Source of the DNA: Chelydra serpentina
Taxonomy: Eukaryota; Chordata; Testudines; Chelydridae
Direction: 5' to 3'
Length of the DNA stretch: 64,000 bases
Assembly (NCBI GenBank): GCA_037349315.1
Contig: JBAIAC010000059.1
Location: 5,482,001 to 5,546,000 of the forward strand
In this document: positions 23,835-33,792 of the stretch, in pieces
How the letters are laid out: each line of letters starts with the position of its first letter
Numbering within the stretch: position 1 is the stretch's first letter
The notes under the pieces: model-generated
Told to the model about the DNA's origin: nothing
What the model saw: the letters and a program-made list of their open reading frames with translations, nothing else
Database searches by the model: none
Program-made: the position numbers and the translations under genes

Positions 23835-26694
23835 AATAATAATTAGTTGATCTATATATAAACATAACAGTGGAGTAACTCGGGCAGCTCCCACAAAATA
23901 TCACCTGAACAGGTCTGCTCACTTGCCCCTAGAAGAACAGTACAAATTCTTAACACTCCCTCTCCCAGGCTGGTAATTTGGCTCTGCCAAGTACACAAAG
24001 ATAAAACCTGTTCCAAGAGAGAACTTTCTGACTTGTAGAATGCTCGATTCATTTTTCGGTACCTACAACAATCAGATCCTTTTGCCTATGTTAAGTGCAC
24101 TCTTGTTATCCCACATCTTATACAGCCTCTTGTGTGGTCTGTAAGGGAAGAAAAATGCTCATCAGCTGAGATAATCCTAAAATTGCCAGCCACAGTTGCC
24201 TAAATATAATGTGGAGACAAGTACATCTGTTGAGGTATATAAGTATTATGGAAATAGAACTGCTATCACACGCCAGATAATCACATTTTCACCTGCTTGT
24301 GCTGTAGACACCTGGAACGTGTTGGTGATTCACTTGATTGCAGTGTCTGCAGTTTCTCACATAGATTTCTCTCTTCTCTCCCTACCCCCTCGCCGCCCCC
24401 CCGCCCCTCCGGCAAGTTCCTCAGAGTCTTTATTATTTTATTTTGAAATCTTTTTTAGTTACAGGTTTCTAAAGTGGATTTAGTGCTAGATTGGTACAGT
24501 GCCTGGCTGACAGATCTGGGGAGTGAAGCCATCTATTTATTTGTAAATCAGGTTCATCATGCACAGTGGCAGCACAAATTCCCCCTCCTGTGGCTAATGT
24601 AACTTAATTTTGACTTGAAGAACCACCTCTGAGGACAACAGAGCAGTGTAGTTTCCAGGACCCTGGCCTTTCAGTTAACACCACGTCAAGTGGCCAATCT
24701 GGACTTGTTTATATCTAGGCTTGGAAGGATTCAATTTTTATTGGTAAATGTCAGTAAATGTTGATTTCACTGTCCACACACTAACTGACCAAAAATATTT
24801 CCATCTATAATAACTGAAATTTTCAGATAGGCAAAGTAAGAAAAGTGCTGCTATTAGAGTTTGATTGAAGAATATTTTACTTCATATAGTTTGACATGTG
24901 ATGTTGACAATTTGTGTTTTAATGGTTATAAAGCTTTAACTTTTTGAATCTCAATAACTATTCTTCGAGCCGCCCCCCCAATTTCCTGCAATTTTGAAAA
25001 TTTAAATCCATAGAAATTTAAAAAAGCTTGAAACCCATAATTTTGTGCAATAGTGAAAATTTAGAGGGATAAAAATCTAAAAAATGCGTCAAAATAAACA
25101 TTGATATTATCTATCAAATTTATGAAAAAAATAAAAATCAAATTCTGCCAAGCCTATTTATATCCATAGAATCACCGAAGTCCTTTCCTCTCCCTCCCAG
25201 ACAAGTGGTTAAATTAACCCCTTGCTTGTTGACCACCACAGATGAAAGTTCCACAAATGCTGGCATTTTCTCAGAGGATAAGGAATGCGTGCACTGATGA
25301 GAGGTTTCAGCATCATGTACTGGGTATGTTGAGGCAGCAAACAAAGGCTAATAACAATTACATATGAAATTAGTAATAGTAACTGTTAGAGGAAGAAGAT
25401 TTTTTTTCTCCTAATTCAGGTGGTAATGTTTTTTTATACCATGGGAACCTAAATTCTATGATGAAATTCATCAGTCCTGTTATTCACACTTTTGGAGTGA
25501 GACTCTCTCTTTGTCAGTAATTTTAAGTTCATTCTCACTCCTCCTTCCTAACTTTTGCTATTTTGGTTCCTTTTGCATTTCAACAGAAAGAGATTTTCCT
25601 TTCAGTATTTTGGAATCTCAGTGTTCCATCTGGGTATTTTGCCATTTAACAAACCTTATCTGGTAGAACATAATGACTAGCCCTGGATTCTGTGACTTTT
25701 TCTTCCACCTAGTGTACTGATGATTTGGTTGTTCATTCCATTTTATATTTCTTTGATTATCTCAGGTAGATTCACAACTTTGAACTCAATAACCCACTCA
25801 CTGAGTTCTACTATAATTGTAATTAGTTTAGTCTGTTCCACTTCGAAATACTGAGATTTTCTTTTCTATATGAACCTATTACTTAAAAAATAAATGAAAT
25901 CCTGATGGAAATTGCTTTACTTTTGTTAAAAATGGGTCATTTTACAGACAAATCTTGCTGATAAAATGAATGTTGTTCAATTTAATTCTGCTTACCATCT
26001 AATGAAAACCTGGAATGCTACTAGACATGTTTTTAAACTGTAATGGTTTCCTCCCTTTTACTGAAGTTTTCAGTGGATTGCACATTTAATTAAGTATGGT
26101 GTGGCACCAGTAGTGTTGCTTATAAGTTCCAGCATTTACGACATGTCATCAGCCAACTTTGGAGCAGTCACTGAGTCCATTTAATAGTAAGTAAGTAACA
26201 GTTTCAAATGTAATGGAATAAAAAGGAGGTGCTAGGAAGAAATTACTTGTTGCCAGGAAAGCAGGCGTGAAAGACTGAGACCGGTTCCTGGGGTGGAGAG
26301 CAAGAGAGAGAAAGGGAGAGTCCAAGAAGACCAAAGAAGCGATTTAAACTGAGAGACTCTTTCGCTTCTGTTGTATAAAATATAAGGTAGTACATGAAAG
26401 ATACTTATTCAAGAATAAAAGGTTTCCCATTAAACCATGAGGAACAAAATCTCTTGGAAGAAGACTACAGAAACAGATTCACAATATCACCATCCTGGCC
26501 TCAAGTGAGAAATGGACACTAATAACTAAAGGGACACGTGGTGTGAAAAAATACATTACCACTGCAAAATCTGCCTTGAAAGCGCCTTATTAGCTATGCA
26601 ACACTTCGGTAACTTCTTACCTCAATAAAAGTGATCATAATTTTATTGAGCAGGGGAGAGGGAGAGAAAGAGAAATGCATGCAAGCCATCTTCT

Positions 26695-26860
26695 AGAACT
26701 GGGCAAAATATTCATAATGCAATGTTTTTTCATTGAAATTAGCATGTTTTTGAGAACTCAAAATATTCAAGAGCTGAAGAACTCAAAAATGGCCAGATGG
26801 ATTTTGCAAAAACTTAAAAAACAAAAAACAATGGCTCCCGAGCTTTAGAAGAGAGCAAAC
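26695..26860. repeat. AT-rich interspersed repeat, second block
   Basis: GGGCAAAATATTCATAATGC, TTTTTTCATTGAAATTAGC and GTTTTTGAGAACTCAAAAT resemble the self-similar words at 20258-20570. The family is unassigned. Confidence 0.3.
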
Positions 26861-27419
26861 ATGGAGAATTTCAACCGATAAGGGTTTTGTTGGAGAACAG
26901 CTGAAATAGAAGGGTTAGCATGGAGTGTTTCATATATTCCCAGTTGCCAAAGAGAAATACTAGAAATGCAAAGAGGTTTTGATTGTTAAAGATGCCAAAC
27001 ACTCCTCAACAAAAGCTTTCCAGCATAATCAAAATAAGATCTGTCAGGATGGGTATTTTAATATACAGGATGTAGTCGTCAAGGACCAGGATAACCACAA
27101 TATTGAACAAATACTTCCTGAATACATTTACAAGAGAACGAGAGAGAACATTACAAATATCTCATTTAATTGTATCCATGCATTTGTTATCAAGAAAATG
27201 GTTTTAAGTCTGAGCGACTCAAGGCAAGTCTATCAAAAAGAACAAGTTCAGCTGCACAGTGCTGCAAAAATGCTGATAGACTAGATAGGGACTAGAGACT
27301 GATGATCAAGGGAGGGCAGCTTCCTCAGCAGCCAGCCAACAAATGTGGAACTCCCTGCCTGTGAAAATCAGAAGGACTACAAACCTCACCACCTTAAGAA
27401 GGAATGTAAAACAGTTATT

Positions 27420-28080
27420 CTACTTAGTATGAGAGGTCGCGGGCCTCAAACCCAGGTCCACGGGCAGTGCTCAGGCCACCCAGCAGCTCACCTGAGTAAC
27501 TAGAGAAGGGAACCAGCCAAGAGCTAGTGTGCAGAGGGTTCCACCCCTCCATCCCCAAAGCTCCTGATTGGAGAAAACATCCAGGACCCCCCAACTGGCT
27601 GAGGAGCTCTGTATAAATCGGGAAGTAGCACAGGAAGTTGTCTGAGCAACTAGAGGAATCCCTGACTGGCTGCTACCTCTGGACCCCTCCTGCTTACCTG
27701 AGTCTTCCATTCCTGCCTGCTGCCGGTTTCTGCCTCCCAACTTGCTCCTGGTTCCTGTCCTCCTATCCCAGACTCCCATCTATTTCCAGTTCCTGCTGTC
27801 CTGCCTTACTCCCGGTCCCTGACCCTACGCTGTGCCCCTCACGCTGTCTCCAGCCCTGGCCCCTGGCTTGGCACCTGACTGTGGCTCTGATCTTCACTTT
27901 GAAGCTGACGCTGTCATCAATTCTGACCAGGAGGCCTGACCTCCCATGCACTGGTTGTGGCACTTCGCGTTTCCATGATACTAAAGACCCACAGGAGAGT
28001 TGGGGGCGGAGGGAACAAACCGTAATCCTTATGTGTACATTTGATAGATTCTTTAGTCAGGGGATCAGATAGGTCCTGGT
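27420..28080 (+). repeat. GC-rich, pyrimidine-rich repeat unit, LTR-like
   Basis: The block runs from AGGTCGCGGGCCTCAAACCC, past a TATA-like TGTATAAATCGGGAAG, into a long CTCCTGGTTCCTGTCC-type pyrimidine tract, and ends near CCTCCCATGCACTGGTTGTG. Composition differs sharply from the neighbours. Similar pyrimidine-rich units occur in other turtle sequences I know. A TATA-like box suggests an LTR, but no second LTR or primer site is seen. Open frames on both strands here are side effects of composition. Confidence 0.4.
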
Positions 28081-28261
28081 GATAGGTAGAATCTAGACAG
28101 AGAGCCATGCACCTAAAGTAAAATTAAATTTTAAAAGGGAAGTGAAGAAATCTGGACAGTTTCTCACAAACACAGACTCTTTAGACTGATACTCTCATCT
28201 TAAAGAGGGAAAATAATCAGAACTCCCTCAAAAAAGTAGTACTTGCCAAAGATGTTAGACC

Positions 28262-30003
28262 ATAGAATCATAGAACTGGAAGGGACCTCTAGAGGTCATC
28301 TAGTCCAGTCCCCTGCACTCAAGGCAGGACTAAGTATTATCTAGACTATCCCTGACAGGTGTTTGTCCAACCTGCTCTTAAAAATCCACAATCATGGAGA
28401 TTCCACAACCTCCCTAGGCAATTTATTCCAGTGCTTAACAACTCCGCCCTTGCTGCAATTTAAGCCAATTGCTTCTTGTCCTATCCTCAGAGGTTAAGAA
28501 CAATTTTTCTCCCTCCTCCTTGTAACCACCTTTTATATACTTGAAAACTGTTATGTCCCCTCTCAGTCTTCTCTTCTCCAGACTAAACAAACCCATTTTT
28601 TAAAATCTTCCCTCATAGGTCATGTTTTCTAGACCTTTAGTCATTTTTGTTGCTCTTCTCCGGACTTTCTCCAATTTGCCCACATCTTTCCTGAAATGTG
28701 ACACCCAGAACTGGACACAATACTCCAGTTGAGACCTAATTAGCACGGAGTAGAGTGGAAGAATTACTTCTTGTGTCTTGCTTACAATACTCCTGCTAAT
28801 ACATTCCAGAATGATGTTTGCTTCTTTTGCAACAGCGTTACACTGTTGACACATATTTAGCTTGTGATCCCCTATGACCCCCAGATTCCTTTCTGCAGTA
28901 CTCCTACCTAGGCAGTCATTTCCCATTTTGTATGTGTGCAACTGATTGTTCCTTTCTAAGTGGAGTACTTTGCATTTGTCCTTATTGAATTTCATCGTAT
29001 TTACTTCAGACCATTTCTCCAGTTTGTCCAGATCATTTTGAATTTTAATCCTATCCTCCAAAGCACTTGCAACCCCTCCCAGCTTGGTATCGTCCACAAA
29101 GTGTACCCTATGCCATTATCTAAATCATTGATGAAGATATTGAACAGAACGGACCCAGAACCGATCCCTGCGGAAACCCACTCGCTATGCCCTTCCAGCA
29201 TGACTCTGAACCACTGATAACTACTCTCTGGAAATGATTTTCCAACCAGTTATGCACCCACCTTTTAGTAGCTCCATCTAGGTTGTATTTCCTTAGTTTG
29301 TTTATGAGAAGGTCATGCGAGACAGTATCAAAAGCCTTACTAACATCAAGATATACCACATCTACCGCTTCCCCCATCTACAAGGCTTGTTACTCTGTCA
29401 AAGAAAGCGATTTGTTCTTGACAGATTTGTCAAGATTTGTTCTTGACAAATCCATGCTGACTGTTATTTATCACCTTATTATCTTGTAGGTATTTGCAAA
29501 TTGATTGCTTAATTATTTGCTCCATTATCTTTCTGGGTACAGAAGTTAAGCTGACTGGTCTGTAATTCCCCAGGTTGTCCTTATTCCCCTTTTTATAGAT
29601 GGACACTATATTTGCCTTTTTCCAGTCTTCTGGAATGTCTCCCATTTTCCGTGACTTTTCAAAGATAATTGCTAATGGTTCAGATATCTCCTCAGTCAGC
29701 TCCTTGAGTATTCTAGGATGTATTTCATCAGGCCCGGGTGATTTGAAGACATCTAACTTGTCTAAGTAATTTTTGACTTGTTCTTTCCCTATTTTAGACT
29801 CTGATCCTACCTCATTATCACTGGCATTCACTATGTTAGACGTCCAGTCGCCACCAACGTTCTTAGTGAAAACCGAAACAAGAAGTCATTAAGCACCTCT
29901 GCCATTTCCACGTTTTCTGTTATTGTCTTTCCCCCCTCATTCAGTAACGGGCCTACGCTGTCCTTGGTCTTCTTCTTGCTTCTAATGTATTTGTAGAACT
30001 GAC
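28262..30003 (-). pseudogene. CR1 LINE reverse transcriptase, decayed copy A, minus strand
   Basis: The 3' end lies at the left (complement of CATAGAATCATAGAACTGGAA) and the 5' truncation lies near 30003. Three frame pieces follow on the minus strand: 29831-29430 with [20 protein letters not shown], 29377-29120 with [17 protein letters not shown] and [10 protein letters not shown], and 29097-28600 with DDTKLGG and LEYCVQFW. These are reverse transcriptase motifs in the right order, but they are separated by stops and frameshifts. The catalytic box reads FVDD instead of FADD. The endonuclease part is missing. It is inactive. Confidence 0.88.
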
Positions 30004-30373
30004 ATCAAAGCTGATCAAACACCCATTTTTATTTTTTTTAATTCTGAACCTACATACTATGGTAACCCTCACATACTAAATAACATAGATGAATAGACTG
30101 ATTAGATATTTTTGATCATGATGCAAATAGCCAAGAGAGCAGCAGTTTTGGCTTCTACAAATAAAGGTGTAGTCTGCAAAATCCTAGGACAGGAATAACA
30201 AACTTCCGGCTCAAACTGGTGCCCGGTGTGAATCCATTGTCCCAAATGTAGTGGGGAAATGAAGCTCAAGCCTGGTTGTGTCTTGGAAAGTGGTCAGCGT
30301 GATGCATGCAGCATGTGACATGACTCATCACTATTCCAAAACATGAGTGTGTTTTGGTGGGAGGGGAGAAAGC

Positions 30374-32668
30374 ATACAAACAGAAAGCATACAAGGAGTG
30401 GAAGATGGGAGGGATCAGCAAAGAAACCTACCTTATTGAGGTCAGAGCATGTAGGGATAAAGTGAGACAGGCTAAAAGGCATGTAGAATTGGACCTTGCA
30501 AAGGGAATTAAAACCAATAGTAAAAAGTTTTATAGCCATATAAATAGGAAGAAAACAAAGAAAGAAGAAGTGGGACCGCTAAACACTGAGGATGGAGTGG
30601 AGGTTAAGGATAATCTAGGCATGGCTCAATATCTAAACAAATACTTTGCCTCAGTCTTTAATGAGGCTAATGAGGAGATTAGGAATAGTGGCAGCATGAC
30701 AAATAGGAATAAGGATGTGGGGGTAGATATTACCATATCCGAGGTAGAAGCCAAACTTGAACAGCTCAATGAGAGTAAATCAGGCGGCCCAGATAATCTT
30801 CATCCAAGAATATTAAAGGAACTGGCACATGAAATTGCAAGCCCATTAGCAAAAATTTTTAATGAATTTCTAAACTCAGGGGTTGTACCGTTTGACTGGA
30901 GAATAGCTAATATAGTTCCTATTTTTAAGAAAGGGGAAAAAAGTGACCCGGGTAACTACAGGCCTGTTAGTTTGACATCTGTAGTATGCAAGGTCTTGGA
31001 AAAAATTTTGAAGGAGAAAGTAGTTAAGGACCTTGAGGTCAATGGCAATTGGGACAAATTACAACATGGTTTTACAAAAGGTAGATCGTGCCAAACCAAC
31101 TTGATCTCCTTCTTTGAGAAAGTAACAGATTTTTTAGATAAAGGAAACGCAGTGGATCTAATCTACCTCGATTTCAGCAAGGCATTTGATACAGTACCAC
31201 ATGAGGAATTATCGGTTAAATTGGAAAAAATGGGGATCAATATGAAAATTGAGAGGTGGATAAGGAACTGGTTAAAGGGGAGACTACAGCGGGTCATACT
31301 GAAAGGTGAACTGTCAGATTGGAGGGAGGTTACTAGTGGAGTTCCTCAAGGTTCAGTTTTGGGACCAATTTTATTTAATCTTTTTATTACTGACCTCGGC
31401 ACCAAGAGTGGGAGTGTGCTAATAAAGTTTGCAGATGACACAAAGTTGGGAGGTATTGCCAATTCAGAAAAGGATCGGGATATCCTACAGGAAGATCTGG
31501 ATGACCTTGTAAACTGGAGTAATAGTAATAGGATGAAATTTAATAGTGAGAAGTGTAAGGTTATGCATTTAGGGATTAATAACAAGAATTTTAGTTATAA
31601 GCTGGGGACGCATCAGTTGGAAGTAACGGAAGAGGAGAAGGACCTCGGAGTCCTGGTTGATCACAGGATGACTATGAGTCGCCAATGTGATGTGGCCGTG
31701 AAAAACGCTAATGCGGTCTTGGGATGCATTAGGCGAGGTATTTCTAGTAGAGATAAGGAGGTGTTAGTACCGTTATACAAGGCACTGGTAAGACCTCATT
31801 TGGAATACTGTGTGCAGTTCTGGTCTCCCATGTTTAAGAAGGATGAATTCAAACTGGAACAGGTACAAAGAAGGGCCACTAGGATGATCCGAGGAATGGA
31901 AAACCTGCCGTATGAAAGGAGACTCAAGGAGCTTGGTTTGTTTACCTTAACCAAAAGAAGGCTGAGGGGAGATATGATTGCTCTCTTTAAATATATCAGA
32001 GGGATAAATACCAGGGAGGGAGAGGAATTATTTCAGCTCAGTACCAATGTGGACACAAGAACAAATGGATATAAACTGGCCATCAGGAAGTTTAGACTGG
32101 AAATTAGACGAAGGTTTCTAACCATCAGAGGAGTGAAGTTCTGGAACAGCCTTCCAAGGGAAGCAGTGGGGGCAAAAGACCTAACTGGCTTCAAGATTAA
32201 GCTAGATACATTTATGGAGGGGATGGTTTGATGGGATAACATGATCTTAGTCAAAGGTCAATTAATTGCCATCAGTGGTAAATAGGACCAATGGTCAATG
32301 ATGGGATGTTAGAAGTTACTACAGAGAACTTTTTCCTGGGTGTCTGGCTGGTGAGTCTTGCCCACATGCTCGGGGTTCAGCTGATCGCCATATTTGGGGT
32401 CGGGAAGGAATTTTCCTCCAGGGTAGATTGGCAGAGGCCCTGGAGGGTTTTTTTGCCTTCCTCTGCAGCATGGGGCACGGGTCACTTACCGGAGGATTCT
32501 CTGCATCTTGAAGTCTTTAGGCCATGATTTGAGGACTTCAATAGCTGGGACATAGGTGAGAGGATTATTCCAGGAGTGGGTGGGTGAGATTTTGTGGCCT
32601 GCATTGTGCAGGAGGTCAGACTAGATGATCATAATGGTCCCTTCTGACCTAAAAGTCTATGAGTCTAT
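30374..32668 (+). mobile_element. CR1 LINE copy B, plus strand, 5'-truncated
   Basis: This is the longest and best-kept LINE in the window, about 2.3 kb. It starts inside the second reading frame after the endonuclease, holds one uninterrupted reverse transcriptase frame, and ends with a 3' untranslated region: GGTGTCTGGCTGGTGAGTC, GGTCGGGAAGGAATTTTCC and AGGTCAGACTAGATGATCAT. A terminal GTCTATGA repeat closes it. GAGAAAGC stands on both sides (30366-30373 and 32669-32676); this may be a target duplication or microhomology at the truncation point. Confidence 0.88.
30405..32231 (+). CDS. CR1 LINE reverse transcriptase ORF, uninterrupted
   Basis: It encodes the reverse transcriptase part of a CR1 ORF2 protein, which copies LINE RNA at the nick in chromosomal DNA. 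The frame is open from 30354, where the first codon is TTG. The first ATG, at 30405, is used as start here only by convention, because the natural N-terminus with the endonuclease is missing. Counting residues from 30354, motifs are NYRPVSLTS at about 201, LDFSKAFD at 272, [10 protein letters not shown] at 329 and FADD at 359, with both catalytic aspartates. The C-terminal region has LEYCVQFWSP and ends FMEGMV before a TGA. No stop or frameshift is visible over more than 600 codons. Without the endonuclease it is probably not autonomous, and no promoter is seen. Confidence 0.88.
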   Translation: MGGISKETYLIEVRACRDKVRQAKRHVELDLAKGIKTNSKKFYSHINRKKTKKEEVGPLNTEDGVEVKDNLGMAQYLNKYFASVFNEANEEIRNSGSMTNRNKDVGVDITISEVEAKLEQLNESKSGGPDNLHPRILKELAHEIASPLAKIFNEFLNSGVVPFDWRIANIVPIFKKGEKSDPGNYRPVSLTSVVCKVLEKILKEKVVKDLEVNGNWDKLQHGFTKGRSCQTNLISFFEKVTDFLDKGNAVDLIYLDFSKAFDTVPHEELSVKLEKMGINMKIERWIRNWLKGRLQRVILKGELSDWREVTSGVPQGSVLGPILFNLFITDLGTKSGSVLIKFADDTKLGGIANSEKDRDILQEDLDDLVNWSNSNRMKFNSEKCKVMHLGINNKNFSYKLGTHQLEVTEEEKDLGVLVDHRMTMSRQCDVAVKNANAVLGCIRRGISSRDKEVLVPLYKALVRPHLEYCVQFWSPMFKKDEFKLEQVQRRATRMIRGMENLPYERRLKELGLFTLTKRRLRGDMIALFKYIRGINTREGEELFQLSTNVDTRTNGYKLAIRKFRLEIRRRFLTIRGVKFWNSLPREAVGAKDLTGFKIKLDTFMEGMV

Positions 32669-33124
32669 GAGAAAGCTTCAGACAGTGGGAAGGATGAATT
32701 AGGGAGGGCAAATGGAAGAGAATGGAGTAGAGGAAGATGGACAGTCCTAGGAAAGAAAGAAGTGAAGAAAGGGACAGAAGGTGAGAAGGAAGAACGAAGG
32801 GAACTGAGAAAGTGCCATGTGAAGCAGACAATGTTTGTCACTTGAGGCTGTGCTCAGATGCTCTTTGTGGCCTCTGCACACCCAAGAGCCCTAAGTTTCA
32901 TCATCATTGTACAAGACATATGGTATGGGTAGCTAAAGGCCCCGTAGAGCACAGATGTGGAAGTCAGATGATCGTAGGCATTTACAATCCTTGAGGATAC
33001 AACAGGTGCAGCTAAAATTCCCCATGTGCCTTACCCCAGTAGGTGAGAAATTACTGGTTCTAGTGGTATCTCCCATTGTATACACAGTAGAACTTTGTAA
33101 ATGGAGGTTGTTCATAACTCTGAA

Positions 33125-33291
33125 ATCATAGAATATCAGGGTTGGAAGGGACCTTAGGAAGTCATCTAGTCCAACTCCCTGCTCAAAGCAGGACCAATCC
33201 CCAATTTTTGCCCCAGATCCCCAAATGGCCCCCTCAAGAATTGAGCTCAAAATCCTCGGTTTAGCAGGCTCAAACCACTGAGCTATCCCTC
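33125..33291 (-). mobile_element. tRNA-derived SINE with CR1-like tail (turtle Cry type), minus strand
   Basis: Read on the minus strand, the element opens GGGATAGCTCAGTGGTTTG. This contains an intact polymerase III box A, TAGCTCAGTGG, at 33286-33276. A degenerate box B (GAGCTCAATTC) follows near 33249-33237. The central part has GAGGGGGCCATTTGGGGATC. The 3' part is CR1-like: GAGTTGGACTAGATGACTTC, AGGTCCCTTCCAACCCTGAT, ATTCTATGAT. Tortoise Cry SINEs are known to have a tRNA head and such a LINE tail, which is the main basis for calling this a cryptodiran turtle. A C run adjoins its head. Confidence 0.85.
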
Positions 33292-33792
33292 CCCCCCCCC
33301 CCAAAATGTTTGTAACTCTGAACAAAACACTAGGGTTGTTCTTTCAAAAGTTTACAGCTGAACATTGACTTAATACAGCTTTGAAACTTTACTATACAGA
33401 AGAAAAATGCTGCTTTTAGCCATCTTAATTTAAATGAAACAAACACAGAAACAGTTTCCTTAACTTGTCACATCTTTTTTTTTAAACTTTCCCTTTATTT
33501 TTTTTAGTAATTTATATTTAATGCAGTACTGTACTGTATTTGCTTTTGGGGGGGGGGCAGGGGAGAAGTCTCTGCTGCTGCCTGATTGCGTACTTCTGGT
33601 TATAAATGAGGTGTGTGGTTGACCGGTCAGTTAGTAACTCTGGTGTTCATAACTCCGAGGTTCTATTGTATAAGGAATATCCTACCTACCATTAAAAAGA
33701 TGAGATATAAACTTTTTAATTGTGCCCATTTTTTATCCTTTCCTAATTATGCTAGCTGGAAGGAAGATGTGACAATAAATGTTCAATGTATC

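Noticed and set aside
27471..28072. Open frames of 102 and 144 codons on opposite strands
   Set aside because: They overlap in a pyrimidine-rich repeat block and show no protein family similarity.
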